64,000 nucleotides of DNA from Chimonanthus salicifolius (GCA_013350335.1 CM023539.1:31730631-31794630); one strand, 5' to 3'. Counted from the stretch's first letter, positions 1 to 12,795 are shown. Translations and numbers: made by a program. Notes: a model not told the origin generated them from the sequence alone.

Positions 1-545
1 TCACATAGTCTTTTTGATATTCAATGTTTTAGACTACTTCCAATGATGTGTCAATCAATATTGTTGGCCTTATACAATTCATGATATCAAATGGTTTGAA
101 CTGAGGCCAATGTGTTTGGTCTTACACAACCTTTATAATATTCAATGGTTTAGACTCCTGTCAAACTTGTAACACTGGGCTTACATAGCCTTTATGATAT
201 ATAATGGTTAGACTAATTCCAAGTTACAAACTGACACAGGAAGTGGTCTTACACAGTCCATGATTTTCAATGGCTTGGACTACTGCCACTATAATGGACT
301 TACACATCTCTATGGTATTCAATGGCTTAGAGTTGTAGCCATTGGTATGGTCTTACACAACTCTTTTAGATATGCAATGGTTTAGAGTTGCAACCAAGAT
401 GATAGTCTTACATAGCTCCATATGATATTCAATGGTTTGGAGCTACAACCATTGTGATAGTCCTACATAGATCTATATGATATTCAATGTTTAAAACTAC
501 AGCCATCAATGTTGGACTTACATTGTTCCATATGATAAGAATGGG
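1..545. repeat. Degenerate 50-69 bp minisatellite, about 9.5 copies
   Basis: A recurring unit reads approximately acacagctccatatgatatt, then caatggtttagagctacaac, then about 15-25 variable bases ending tggtctt. Nine full units and a tenth partial one run from the window edge to about 545. The units are diverged from each other. The array may begin before the window. Confidence 0.8.
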
Positions 546-849
546 ATTGGAATAGATGCCCCTTTCCCTAGGATCCATTTAATCTATTAATGTTGATCCA
601 TGATCTTAGGAGTCTGTCTAAAGTAAGGTCTAAGCTAGGTGTTCATCATTTGAGTAACTTTATATAAAATCCTAAACACTTAAGCCAAAAACCTACCCAA
701 TATAGAAAAGATGAAACAACTTGAACTTGAATTAGGAACAGTCTTAAGTTTTCTTCTTTTCCTTCAAGCTGCAAGTGCTTCATCAATATTGGCCCTTTGA
801 TTGGAGTCATGCTTGATCTTTCACTAGGAAAATTTCTTCTAGAGACAAA

Positions 850-1065
850 GCCTATTGATTTGCTTGATATTCGGTCCTTCACAGGCTTTTCTTTTTTCTT
901 CATAAGCCTTTAGATCTTCATTGGTGCTCGATACTTCACTGGATTTTTGTTTCTTCTTGATAAGCCTCTTGATCTTCTTTGATGCTTGGTTTTGCACATG
1001 CTTATCCTTCTCGATTATTATCCTTTTGATTTTCTTGATGCTTGGTATTTCATAGGCTCGATCTC
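850..1065. repeat. Degenerate short tandem motif (about 55-60 bp)
   Basis: The phrase cttgat(c/a)tt...gatgcttggt with a TTC-rich spacer recurs about four times. Diverged and weak, but it follows directly after the larger minisatellite. No gene is visible in 546-1566 apart from this. Confidence 0.4.
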
Positions 1066-1566
1066 CAAGATCAGTAGTCCATGAGTCTTTAGGTATATGC
1101 TTGGCTCTGTTCTCCAGTCTTCATGGTCCTATGGAGTCATTTGATATTTCATGTTCTAAAGTTCAACTCCGAAAAACCATTAGTAGCACAAGTCAATGGT
1201 TTAGTCATCATCAAAATACTTCTTTGACCTTTGGGCTAAAACATCAAGGAGTGTTCCCATCACAAAGAGTTTTTCAAACTTGGGTGAACTATCAAAAAAT
1301 GGCAAGTCAATAGATGCATTAAAGAGTACATTTTTTAGAATATACCGATGAGTTTACCCTCTCCCTCTCCTATATATGATCATTATTGGGTTGTTGACAG
1401 TGATCGTAATGTATTTTCTTCAATTGAATAGGATAAAGAGATCCAAGTTGATGGACAGTTAGTGGCGGAACAAGATGAATTGACCATTCCAGAAACGACA
1501 GACAATTTTCAAGAGACTATAAAGTGGTGGATGCACAACATATGAAAAATCACATGAAGATCATTA

Positions 1567-1747
1567 TCTAAGATTTCATAAACTTTTACATTAAATAATC
1601 TAATATATAAATATAGATACAAGAATTATAAATCGACTCAAACTCTAATTACAAATAATCTAGAACTCTTAAACTGACTCAATCTATAACCAAGAGATTA
1701 ACACACACTGAGATTCATAATCCAGTACTAATTTTAATATATTCTCA
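1567..1747 (-). repeat. 3' LTR of non-autonomous element
   Basis: Aligns with 3691-3880 over nearly its whole length. It is preceded on the minus strand by a poly-G polypurine tract at about 1750-1758. Confidence 0.65.
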
Positions 1748-2741
1748 TACCCCCCCTTAAACTCAAGTAAGTTCACTACTTGAGTTTACAATTATTAAAC
1801 TGAGAAATTGATAGTTGGATAATCCAACTGCTCAGATGATGCCATCTAGGTGGAGCAGTAGTAGATCAATGGTGAAGATGTGCTGGTGAAGCCAAAAACT
1901 GAACCAACGTACCTCTTGTGTTGCAGGCTTCCAAGAGAAGAGAGGTTGCTAATGCTAGTTGTTGTGCAAACGTCGAATAGGAAGGGCGAAGTCTGGCGAA
2001 AGGAAAATGCAAAGTACGGCAACGAAAGGGAGACGAAGAAGAGGACCATGGAGTACTATTGTTGGTCTGAATGCAAGGATGCAAAGAGGAGATGAGTTGC
2101 AGACTACAAAGAGGGCTGCAAACATCTAGAAGATGAACAACTGAAAAAAGAAAAAGAGAAGTCTACAAATATAAACTAGAAGAATCAGAAGAGGTTGCTA
2201 CCAGATGCAAATGCACGAATGGGAGAGGTTGCTGCCTAGGATATCCCAGAATCAGAGATGCAAACAGTGATGCGGAACTTTGCAGAATCTGATCGCTCAG
2301 AGAGATGAAGATAAAGGCGAAAAGGAATCAAAGTACCGTAGGTGTGAGGAGAACATGTAGGAAGAGAACAGATGGGTCTCAATGTGCAGGATCAGGTGCA
2401 GAAGACATCTGCAAAGACTATGCAGAACCTAGCAAACGCAAGAGGAAGATAACAACGAAACAAAGATGATGAAGGAGAGAAGATACGGTCTTCCATCCCA
2501 GATCTGTGGAAATGTAACCGAGGAGATAAAATCGTGTCCAAAATCGAGTCAGAGGAGAGAAACAAAGATCAGCATGAGTGTTGTGGAGAGAAAGATCTGC
2601 AAAATACAAACGCAATGCAAAGTGGGGATCTGTATTTGCAGCACTGTGTGGAGACAACAGTTCTGCTTGATTGGTGTGAATGCAATGGTGGTTGCAAGCA
2701 GGAATGTGCGAGTATAGTGGTAGAGAATTGTTGAGAGCAGG

Positions 2742-2951
2742 TGTAATGACCCTGTCCTGACCCAGTATGATATTGTCTGCTTTGGGATCGAAAACCAGCA
2801 CGGATTTTCATTTAGGGCCCAAGAGTCACCCTTGGGCCCAAAAGGACTCATGTTGAGGAGGGGGACACTCCCCTCTTATTAACACCCACCATGCCCACCT
2901 CCTAGGCGATGTGGGACAATTCCCACACCTCCAGGTGGGTCAGGTGTTACA
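2742..2951. mobile_element. Small solo LTR-like insertion (about 210 bp)
   Basis: Begins TGTAATGACC and ends GGTGTTACA, giving TGTAA/TTACA terminal inverted repeats. It contains gatgtgggacaattcccaca, a motif common in plant LTRs. A perfect 9 bp inverted repeat (gggcccaag/cttgggccc) lies at about 2815-2839. The flanks gcagg and gcgag are only a rough TSD. It sits inside the 1567-3880 element. Confidence 0.5.
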
Positions 2952-3690
2952 GCGAGGAGCAAATCAATGTCGAATCTAAGATAGGGGTGACTTCAGACAA
3001 TCCAGATCCAGGCAACAAAACTGATGCGGGAGAAGAGGAACGCACAGTGAGTGGGCTTCATGTAGAGAGGCAAGGATGCAAACACTGCCCAGAAAACATA
3101 AATAAGAAGTAGAGAGGAAGTCGTGAAATAAACAGAGAGAAGAGATCTGGGTTGGGACATCTATTTATGCTTAGAAGGAGAGATGCAAAGAGGAAAGAAG
3201 AACAATGAGTGAGAGAGAAATGTTAGAACCAGATACAACAGGCTACGAGGCTAAGTCAAGTACAAGTGAAACAGGTGCAGTGAGACCGAGATCTAATAAT
3301 GGGATCTATACTTCAGCCAATGGGATATTTATGATAGCGAAAGAGGAGGGTCTGATGAATGCACAACATATGCTGGAAAGAGTCTTCGACGTTGAAGGTG
3401 TCTCAAATCTGTTGAACAACACATGTCACCAAAAGGAGAGTCCGGTGTGAAGCAGATGACGGGCTTGAACTGGAGAGGACTGTAGAGAAGGGGATGCAAC
3501 GAATGAGGAGGGATTTTTTCTAAAAGAATTCATAAAGCATACAGGAAGGTAGGTGGACTGGAAAAAAAAATGCAAGAATTAGATGACGAATTGCTCCTCC
3601 ATCTGCCGAAAAATTTGTCACTATTAGAAGGATAAGAAACGACAAAAAACGTGAATCAAGTCCAAGGATCAGTGAAGGCTCTGTACAACA

Positions 3691-3880
3691 TGTAAGATTT
3701 GATAAAGTATTATATTGAATAATCTAATATATAAATAGAGATAAAAGAATTATAAATCGACTCAAACTCTAATTACAATTAATCTAGAACTCTTAAACTG
3801 ACTCAATCTATAACCAAGAGATATAACACAAATTTGAATTTCTAATCCAATACTAATTGTAATATATGGTAACACATTCA
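3691..3880 (-). repeat. 5' LTR of non-autonomous element
   Basis: On the minus strand it runs TG...CA and is followed by a degenerate tRNA-Met-type primer-binding site at about 3672-3690. Confidence 0.65.
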
Positions 3881-4120
3881 GCCATTGGCGACACATAATT
3901 TGTTTCCTATTGTTCAGAATGTTGAATATGTATTTTTTAGGACTCAATTTGGGCACATTTTATAAACAAATGTAAAAGTCGATTTTTATTGATGAACATT
4001 ATGAGCAACATGGTTCATCAGTCATTCCATAGTAGTTCCACACTCCATTCTAGGGATATCATTCTCATTCTCAACACAACAATTCTTGTCAACCAAAGAA
4101 GCAACGAAAGTGGCGAAGGT

Positions 4121-4620
4121 TGAAGATTTTATCTTATCTCTACATATGTATCCTCTAAACTCCGAGGTCGAATATCTTCCAAGCAGGAGAGTAGGATATG
4201 GGCACAATCAACAATATGTGGCAACAAATGAAGATAAATTTTAAGAAGGAAAGAGCCAAGAAAAATGAAGGGAAGATTGAGAGAAGCACCCAAATTGCAT
4301 GAAAATTTCATGATGCAAACAACTGATCCAAAATGGCTTCCATTAGGATCCAAATTATCCAAATAATTGGCTTATTGAAGATTTTATCTTATCTCTACGT
4401 ATGTATCCTCTAAACTTGAGGTCGAATATCTTTCAAGCAGGGGAGTAGGATATGGGCAAAATCAGCAACATGTGGCAACAAATGAAGATAAATTTTAAGA
4501 AGGAAAGAGCCAAGAAAAATGAAGGGAAGATTGAAAGAAGCACCCAAATTGCATGAAAATTTCGTGATGCAAAAAAGTGATCCAAAATGGCTTCCATTAG
4601 GATCCAAATAATTGGCTCAT
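4121..4620. repeat. Tandem duplication, 255 bp period, two copies
   Basis: 4121-4375 and 4376-4620 are highly similar, both starting tgaagattttatcttatctc and ending near ggctcattg. The second copy lacks about 10 bp (ttatccaaat). Open frames on the minus strand read through each copy but match no known protein. Confidence 0.85.
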
Positions 4621-5283
4621 TGGCTAGTAAATTAGGTCAGACCTTCAAATCCACTAAAATAAACCAAATTCAGCTCAAGAAAATAGACAATTTGCTGGGC
4701 ACAATAAAGAGAATCATGGAGGACTACAAGCAAATTTCTTCCAAGTTAAAGAAGGATTTGAGATCAGTCGAAATAAACCACAGACAACATCTCCAAATTT
4801 ACTCAAGCCAATTGAGGAGAGAAATCAAGACAATTAAGCATTATTCCATACTTCTCCAAATTCGTCCAAGCTTGAATTGGGATTAAATTAATCAAAATCA
4901 GCAAGCTTTGGGCATCCCTATCTATTTGGAAAAATGATGTAATTTTTGTTTTTATTTCTTTTAGAAATGATAAAATAAATTTCAGATGGCATGATAGGAT
5001 TGGATAGATTCTATTTAGCAAATACGAGGGATTTTTAAAAAAAAAATAAAATAAAATAAAACCCAAAACCTCTATATAAGGAGGCCATGGGCGAACCTTG
5101 ATGTAGACACAAGTTTGAGGTCAAATCAATTGAAGCATTGTTGCTTTTATTCTCTCTGAGTTTGGTGAATTTATGGTAGATTTAATTTTCTGCAAATTAA
5201 CTTGTGTTTGATTAATTTTGTGCTTAAAATTATTTTGTGTCAAATTCAAGTTGAATTTGTAGCCTTTGTCAAGTTTATTTCAT

Positions 5284-5429
5284 AATGGGGTAAACCTATG
5301 GTTGTATCTTTTATTTGTTTCTTCCTCTTCCTCTTGGGATATGAGTATATATCTCCTATACTTGAATCCCTAATTTTGTAATTTACTTTTTAATGAGAAG
5401 TTGACGTTAATATTTCAAAAAAAAAAAAA
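5284..5429 (+). mobile_element. 5'-truncated retroposon with 13 bp TSD
   Basis: An insert of about 146 bp ends in a poly(A) run (5417-5429). It is flanked by the direct repeat AAGTTTATTTCAT at 5271-5283 and 5428-5440, whose leading AA overlaps the tail. The 3' sequence (tttgtaatttactttttaatgag) resembles plant LINE 3' ends. Poly(A) plus TSD shows target-primed retrotransposition. Confidence 0.8.
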
Positions 5430-5440
5430 GTTTATTTCAT

Positions 5441-8229
5441 GAGTTGTGACTTATGTGAGATTAAGGCCTTTGATTATTTGTTTGTGAGTGAAATTTCATT
5501 GATACCTATAATCAATTTTCAGTTTCCCATACAAAATTGGGCCAACTTGAGATTATTGTTTCAAATGATCAATTTCAATTTCGAATTTCTCTAACTTCAA
5601 TTTCCTATGGAAGTTAAATTTTATTTCTTCATGGATTCAAATCATTGGAACTAACCTCCAATTTTCATAAATTGGAACCTTTGGCCGAACTATACATTGT
5701 GGCCGAATCTTCTTTGTGTTTTCGTCAAAGTTAGACTCCATCAATTACTAAATCTAAGACCCAACCAATCTACTCCTTATCTAATGGCCAATTTAACAAA
5801 ACCATGAATCTATCAATGACTCAAGACTCAATTGATGGTTCTACCTAATCAAACATAGTATATATAATATATTACTCGACTCGACTCATGATCAAACCAC
5901 ATCCATATTTCATGCTTACTCACTACCCGATCATTGAACCAACATAATCCAATCTCGCTTATGAATTTTTAGATTAAATTTAGGTAACTCAAGCCAAGAT
6001 CTAAACAGATTGTAATCCTTATTATATAATGTTATCATTTTTTTAAGTAAATACACGTTGAATCAACTATATAATATATAAGTGTTATTGTTGTTATCAT
6101 TTTGATTATTATGATATTTATGATTATTATCGTCATTTAGAATTTGGTACAATCATGTTAAACATGTATCTCTCCCACCTAACAATAAAAATAATACATT
6201 TACAAATTATTATGAAAACTTTTTGCCACATCAAACTAAAGAAATTAATATATGTGTGAAACAATTCTATAAATTTCATTTGGAAACAAAAATCATAAAA
6301 AATCAATTTTCATAAAAAATAGTTACGCATAAACATGCTTTATAATCTCTTAGTATTTATTCATGATAGAACGAGACATGCGGATTTCTCCAATCCAATA
6401 ACTAAATGATCTTTACATCTTTATGATACTCGGCTTTTACTATTTCTAATGTTCCAAGCAAAGAACATTTTTGCCATGATAATTGTTGGATTCTTGTTTA
6501 GAATTAAATAAATTTTTTTTTACCACAAATCAAAGAATTCTAAAACCAAAGGTTTCCATTAGTGAAAATGTGGAAGTCTCTTGTGCTTCTTTACTATATT
6601 GTTAGAAAATAGAAATATCACATTTAATCGAATATAAATTTCAATCTATTTGAAAAGAACTCCTATTTAAAAAAAAAATTAAAAATCCTGTGAATTTCTA
6701 TAAATATTTAAAAAACGCTCAACTATCTTCACTGAAGGTTAACCAATTTTTTGAAAATTATTTTTGTATGTTATGAACAGTTTCCATTATGTGAAGCATT
6801 TTGAGGCCCACATAAAGGCCTCCTGTCAAGTGTATTCCTTGTGAACCAACTACATCTTGTGATTTGAACATGCCCTAAATTGATGATAATCAAAGTTATA
6901 ATCACCACTGAGTTGGAATTGAATTTCTTTGATATTATTGATATTTAATTTTAAAATGTAAAGTGTTGATAATCTAATGTAGATGATTCTTGAAACAATA
7001 CTGACATTGAAAAGATATTTTTTCAATCTCTCTACTTGTTAATTAATAGGACCTTCAACTAGGTCCAAAAACCTACATCTTAGTAAACAGTGGTGAAGGG
7101 ATTTTTTATTTCATTAAAAATTAAGAAATTTCTTAAAACTATAAAAAATTTAATAGCTAGCTTCATTCAAATAAGCTCAAGATATAAGACACTTTAAAAT
7201 AAAAATAAAAATAAAAAAGTACCTAGGGTTCATATTTGAAAGATTCGGTTACAAATTTAGATATTTTGAAAGTAGCTTCATTGGTTTTGTGTAGTAAAAA
7301 AAAAAAATTCCTCAATCTTATCTATGTTCTAAAAAGGGGTATAACCTCTTTTGGGAGAAGAAAAAAAAAAAGGCGTGATCTCAATTCAATATATATTATA
7401 TGGATTTTAAATAAATCTCAAATGCAAGAAATTGAAAGAGATCCTTAGATTAGCTCAAATATCAAACTTTGATTGTTCATTAAATTTGTAGCCATTTAAT
7501 TTAAAGTCATGAACTTTGTCATTTAAATTAAAAACTAAATGGCAACAAAAATCAAATGCAACTGAGCTTTTTTACTTTGACAAATCTAGAGATCTACTTC
7601 ACTTTGTATGGTAAAATAGAGCCGTTAAACATACTAAACTCCCATTTTGAAAATGCTGCATTTTAATCCTGTGATTTCTCACTACCTAAATTAAAAAACT
7701 ATATAATTGAATATTGATAGACCTTTTTAAAGAGTTAAAAAAAAAAAACTTTAGAGCAATGGCGCACATACTTTAGAGTGTACACACCAATCCACGTGGC
7801 ATCTTTTGCATGGAAAGCCACATCATATAAAGAAACGTGGAAAAAAAAAAAAGGAAAGAAGGGAAAATAAAACACTTCAGTTTAAAACTTTAAATGTCCT
7901 CATCTCCTACTCGACTTTTCATTTTTCTCCTTCCATATTATTTTGCCTCTTTTCAACAAAATTTCATCCATTTCTCGGTTAAATTTAATTAAAACTTTCA
8001 AATTATCAGAAACCCTTAGACATTCATTCAAAATATGAATAGATAATAACTTTTTTTTGCAAATTAAACAAAATGACTGAAGCTTATCAAAATCTCTCTT
8101 AAAAGTTTTAAGGAGAGTGCTAAAAATCACCGAGATGATTTCCATGAATCCAGGGGAAGTTGAGACTCTTGCCTCCAAGTCCAAACTAGAGCGCATTTGC
8201 AAAAGGATCAAAAGTTGAAATTATATATA
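5441..8229. other. AT-rich intergenic DNA, no gene seen
   Basis: I see no conserved protein, RNA gene or structured repeat here. Open frames are short and low in complexity. There are A-tracts near 7290 and 7360. Confidence 0.6.
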
Positions 8230-8400
8230 CTGACTATTAGTTGGAGAACCTGTGAGTGTTGAACTCGTTCAAGATGTGGGAGGTCTTGAGTTTAAGTCAC
8301 TCTCAATATATAAAGATCACTCTCTGTAATTTTATCCAGTATGTGTGGATAAGAAAATTTGCACTTGTTCTAAGAGGCCTGGACACTTCAGTCTTAAAAA
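8230..8400 (+). mobile_element. Possible tRNA-derived SINE relic
   Basis: A B-box-like phrase ggtcttgagtttaagtcact is followed downstream by aagaggcctggacac, resembling plant Au-type SINE sequence. Highly diverged, with no TSD identified. Confidence 0.3.
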
Positions 8401-8500
8401 CGATTACAGGTTGTTGTAGCAGCATTTCAATAGGTAGACTACACCATGGATCATGCCATGCACTGGCATCTCCTTCCCTGATATTCTTCTGCATACTTGA
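8400..8500 (-). mobile_element. Possible LINE ORF2 fragment
   Basis: The minus-strand translation contains IREGDASAWHDPWCSLPIE. It resembles the W(H/F)DPW motif found downstream of the reverse transcriptase in plant LINEs. Only a short piece remains and it overlaps other repeat relics. Confidence 0.3.
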
Positions 8501-9030
8501 GAAGTAGACTTAAATCCAAACCTTGGTCTTCCATACAGGTCTTATTTGTCAATTGATTGATTGGTTGAAATGCTACAAATTAGCAAGAATTATTGCCATT
8601 ATTGATCCATAACTGGACCAACCTGATAAATGGTCCAAAACAACTATCATCATCATCATTGTTAAATTTATTATTCTATTTATCTATAGTTGGCTTTCTG
8701 ATTTCTATTGATATGTGTCAGTACAAAAAAATTTGTATCATTTGGCAAAAATTATGACTTCGGCCGACTGCTCTCCTATCAACAGGACTTTGTATTTATC
8801 TTAGATTAGATCAACACATGATGGGAATACCAACATTCAGTGCTTTTGTCCACCACATCAACCCACACAGTCATTCAGATCTATCATATCAGATTACTTA
8901 GTTTTCTCTTTTTACATTTTTGTTGGTAATATTAGTATTCTAACATACATTTGACATTTAATTGGCATCATGACTAAGTGGAAAATCAAATAGGGAAGGG
9001 AAGAAAGAATAATTTTGATCAGAAAGAAAC

Positions 9031-9100
9031 CTGAATTTGTTGCTGGAAGAGCTTGAAGTGAGCAGAAGTAGCCTCTATTAAGAGCCGAAGCTGTGCCTGT
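9031..9100 (-). CDS. Candidate isolated coding exon, unidentified
   Basis: The minus strand shows a good acceptor (tctcttctttggttgtag|acag), a 70 nt open stretch and a donor (attcag|gtttct). The 23-codon reading frame begins QAQLRLLIEATSAHFKLF and ends with QQQIQ, an amphipathic helix-like composition. No partner exons were found with confidence. Upstream (9110-9700, minus) is CT-rich leader-like sequence. It may be part of a real gene, a gene fragment or chance. I do not recognise the family. Confidence 0.25.
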
Positions 9101-10298
9101 CTACAACCAAAGAAGAGAAACGCGTTCACTTCTTCCACATAGCACACAAACTGGTAATGGGTACTGATTTTATAGAAGAATGGCAACCAAATTTTGCCTC
9201 TTCGCTTCGACTGCAGTTTTACTTCCTAACCTTCCCAAAGGGAGGAACTAGTTGCTGAAAGTGTTTATTGCTCCTCTTCTTTGTTCCTGCGAGTGAGGGA
9301 AAAAAGGCTTCAAAACTCATCAATCAAATATTTTACTGGGACTGATCTGATTTTCATGTTCGAATTATGGGAAAAACCTGTCATGAAAGTGAGATCTGTC
9401 GCCAGATTACAGGGAGATGATCATGGGAATGAAATCTGCTTCCACTCTTGGCAGATGTGTCCAATAGCAAAACTTCTCTGTTTTCCACCCTTTATCTGTC
9501 TCTGCAGCAATTATCTAAGACAAGGGATGAGAAGAGAGAAAAAGGAAGATATATGTAAAAGGAGAGAAAAGAGAGAATTGGGCTGGGATGATACAAGGGC
9601 TCTCTCCTTGGGAGGGATGGTTGTGGTGGTGCAGTGTATTGAATGCAGAGTAATTCTGGGAAAGGGCTTCTGTTTCATTTCCCTTTCACTGCCATTTGAC
9701 TAAAAGAAGAAAAATTTGTATAAAAATGTCTCTGAATGAAAATAAAAGAGATGAAATATGAAAATTTGTAATAGAGTTTGGGGTTCCTTTGTCTTCTCCG
9801 CCTGGACTTATTTATTTGTCCTCGCTTGCATGCATGCACAAATTCCCTTTCTCTCTCATGTAATTTAAAAAAAATATATATGGAGGTGTGCATTCATGTA
9901 TTTGAGAGAATTAGACAAGTTTTCCCAAGACAAATTTTATTTCCTACTACGTCTACTTCATAGAGCATGACTTTCTTGTAGATTCGAATCAGACAGCGGA
10001 ATTTAAATTTTGTGGGAAACCCATGGAACCATAAACCATAGAATGACATTCTGCAAGACAATTAAGGGGAAGTATATGATGATTTAGATCATAATGATGA
10101 GGCCCATGATGAAGATCTAAATGAAGCGCAGATGAAATTGCACTACGGTATCATTCAAGAACAGAGGAAGGTAAGAGAGGTTGTTCCAAGCTTTCCAACA
10201 AACCTGAAACCACTTCATTCTGAGCCTAATGGCCATAGCATTGGGTTGGAGCCTCTCAGAGCACATTATAGACCTTAAAATCTCATATTTACCTAAAA

Positions 10299-10457
10299 GG
10301 GAGTAGCTCAATTGGTTGTCTCCCGTCTCAAAAAGCGGAAGGTTATGGGTTCGAACTCCCATGGGCTAACTTTGGTGTGCACTGAAAGTGGGTTCACCCT
10401 AGGGGCTTTACGCTGGATATCCCAGCCTTTCCTACACGTAAATACAAAAAAAAAAAA
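10299..10457 (+). mobile_element. tRNA-derived SINE, copy 1
   Basis: An A-box-like tagctcaattggt and a B-box-like gggttcgaactcc sit at tRNA-like spacing. A tRNA-unrelated body follows (tgggttcaccc...tttacgctggatatcccag) and a poly(A) tail at 10446-10457. Flanks catatttacct and cacatttact form an imperfect TSD. RNA polymerase III would use the internal A and B boxes. Two other copies lie at 14367 and 13600. Confidence 0.8.
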
Positions 10458-12610
10458 CCCCACATTTACTAGACCATTTTCTACATGAAAGATTCTTGGA
10501 TGAATTACGCATCATCAAATCCACATCATCTCCTACATGACACCAAATCATCATCCCACATGGCATGGCGTCTTCAAACTTAGAAACACATGGGCGTGTA
10601 AAGCTTGAAAGGACCACAGGAGAGAGAGTTTTGGATCTTGATGAGGAGTGGCATGTAAAGGGATGGGGGGCAGAGATTTTAGAAGCTCCCCCAATCAAGC
10701 AAGTATTAAGAATGAATGGCCAAGATTGCATGCTCTCGTAGCACCCAAAATTCACCCAAACCCAATTGAGAATTCTTTTTATTTTCATGTTTTTCTTAAT
10801 TCAATAATTCCACGTGTCATCTAGTCGACGGTGCCTTAAGATAACAATGGAATAAACTAAAGCATGTAATAGGTGTGTGGATCAATTTGGATTAGAAATA
10901 TGTATTTTTTATTATTTTTTCCACTTTTTTTGCAAATTTTAGTATAAATATATGGGCTTAGCCATTATACAAGACATACGACCGAATTTGAAGAATAAAA
11001 TTTCTTCCAAGCAAAGGCTCAAAGTTCTCTCCACGTTTGGAACAAGTTATGTTCTTTTAAGTTCTATTTTGAATGTTGAATTTGTTTCCAATTTCTAGTT
11101 TGAACTGTTGTCTTTAGTTTGAAGGTCATTTTGAATTTGATTAACTACATGTTCAGGCATACAATTGTAATTTAAATTTATTCATTCAATTTAGATCTAA
11201 TTGAATTATAATTTCATTAGTGTTCAATTTCATGATGCCAATTGACCTAATGAGACTTGAGTCATCTTTATTTTTCTATTGAGTAAAATTTAGATTTGGT
11301 GATTTAACTCAACTTTGAATTTTCTCCTAATATGAGTCGAAGAGAAAGTTGACTTAAAGGTTCTTAAGTTTTGAAATCCTAAATCTGAATTGTAGAATTT
11401 AGGTCTAAACTATTTTACAGGTTATTTATGACCATAGATCTCCATCAAACTAATGCATGAAGAATAAGTTACCACTAAATATGTGATGGTTGTGGAATGT
11501 GAAAATAAAATATAGCCATTGGTCAATAAAATATTATTCTACTTTCGATTAGTCAAGTATCTCCATGTCCATTTACGTTGTTTTTTGGTGCATTGACTAA
11601 TACATAATTCTCTATTGTCATTGATAGGGCTAGCGATGTGACCGTGCCCTGCTACGTACATCCCATCCTATTGTTAGGTAAAATGAATTTTCCATTTAAC
11701 TTATGACATCATCTGGTAACATGTGAGATTGATTAGATAATTTAACCCCGTCAAAGGTTGAGGAATTGATTTTTCTACATTAGTAATGCTACCATGGTTT
11801 GGTGAGGATCTTGACAAAAGTCTCTCATCTAATCATTATATTCTTTTGAGATGGATCATAATGCTTATAACAATTAAATTTTATTGTTCAAAATCATAAG
11901 ATAAAATTATATCCACTTTCTATCTATCTCATTTTACACAACCCATCAATTAATATTTAATTTGACAAATAATCACACGCTAACTCAGTCGTACAGTATT
12001 GTCAGTGCACATCAGATGTGGAACCTATCAAATAAGATGATGATGAGCATGTAGGAATTGTTCCTTTTTTAAATATGTGGATCATAAAAAATCATCATAA
12101 TTAGATTGATCGGACTACTATTTTTAAAGGCTATAAAAATTATTTAAAAATAACAAATTTTGAAAGCATTAAAAATGTGGTTTTATCAATCTAGTCAAGT
12201 GATTGTTGAAAAATCTATCACTATATTAGGGGAAAAGTTCTACAAATAACAAATACAGATAGGACAATGGCTTTTCAAAAATTGTGAAAATTCCTTTCGG
12301 CATTAGAAAAACTTCTGATTAATAGCTCTAACAATTGATACTTGCATGGATGTCTAAAGAAGTGAAATATATATATATATATATATTTGGAGCTCATTAA
12401 AAGTTAAACATATGTGTTTGCTACTCTATACAGCAATCAACATATCATATTTACCTTCTCATTTTGGCAAGAGATACATTAATATCTTAAAGATAATAAA
12501 TAACAAATACACCAAAATTCATTGCCTTTCAAAATTTTCAGACAACTAAAAGGTTATAGAGATACCCAGAGAAAATTAGAATTTATTTATTGATACGAAT
12601 AAAATAATGA
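10458..12610. other. AT-rich intergenic DNA, no gene seen
   Basis: No conserved coding signal. The 10432-10788 minus-strand open frame resembles no known protein. A dinucleotide (AT)n repeat lies at about 12366-12387. Confidence 0.55.
12366..12387. repeat. (AT)n microsatellite
   Basis: About eleven uninterrupted AT dinucleotides. Confidence 0.9.
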
Positions 12611-12616
12611 AAGTCA

Positions 12617-12795
12617 CAGGTAGTTCAATTGATCTAAGTTGTTAACTGATTTAAGTTTTTAAGATTAGATTAAAGATCTTGGATTCTACTCTTCCAAAGT
12701 TTACTTGATACACATGATGCATAGGTGGTATTGTGTATTTGTGGGATTAGTCTCATCTCTAATATAGAGTGGGGATACTCATATTATATATTTAA
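12617..12795 (+). mobile_element. Possible tRNA-derived SINE relic, second family
   Basis: An A-box-like caggtagttcaattgatcta and a B-box-like cttggattctactc are followed by tttgtgggattagtctcat and an A-rich end. Diverged, with no clear TSD. Confidence 0.4.

Larger units (their letters stand above)
1567..3880 (-). mobile_element. Non-autonomous LTR retrotransposon (short LTRs, no coding capacity)
   Basis: Two direct repeats of about 181 and 190 bp (1567-1747 and 3691-3880) share most of their sequence. Read on the minus strand, the right copy starts TGAATG and ends CTTACA. It is followed by tgttgtacagagcc, which resembles the initiator-Met primer-binding site TGGTATCAGAGCC. A G-rich polypurine tract (aaggggggg) lies just before the left copy. 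The interior is about 1.9 kb of purine-rich sequence without a coding domain, so this is TRIM/LARD-like. No clear TSD is visible. Confidence 0.65.

Noticed and set aside
1..545. CRISPR or coding repeat array
   Set aside because: Units vary in length and sequence with no spacer pattern and no open frame across them.
2418..2851. 127- and 100-codon minus-strand open frames
   Set aside because: They cross the boundary of the small solo LTR and overlap each other in different frames. No domain.
9281..9703. 140-codon plus-strand open frame
   Set aside because: No domain is recognised. It overlaps CT/GA-rich sequence and runs opposite to the better exon-like signal on the other strand.
10299..10372. 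tRNA gene at the A/B-box pair
   Set aside because: The cloverleaf is not closed by a proper acceptor stem, and a conserved non-tRNA body with a poly(A) tail follows. Repeated copies show it is a SINE head.
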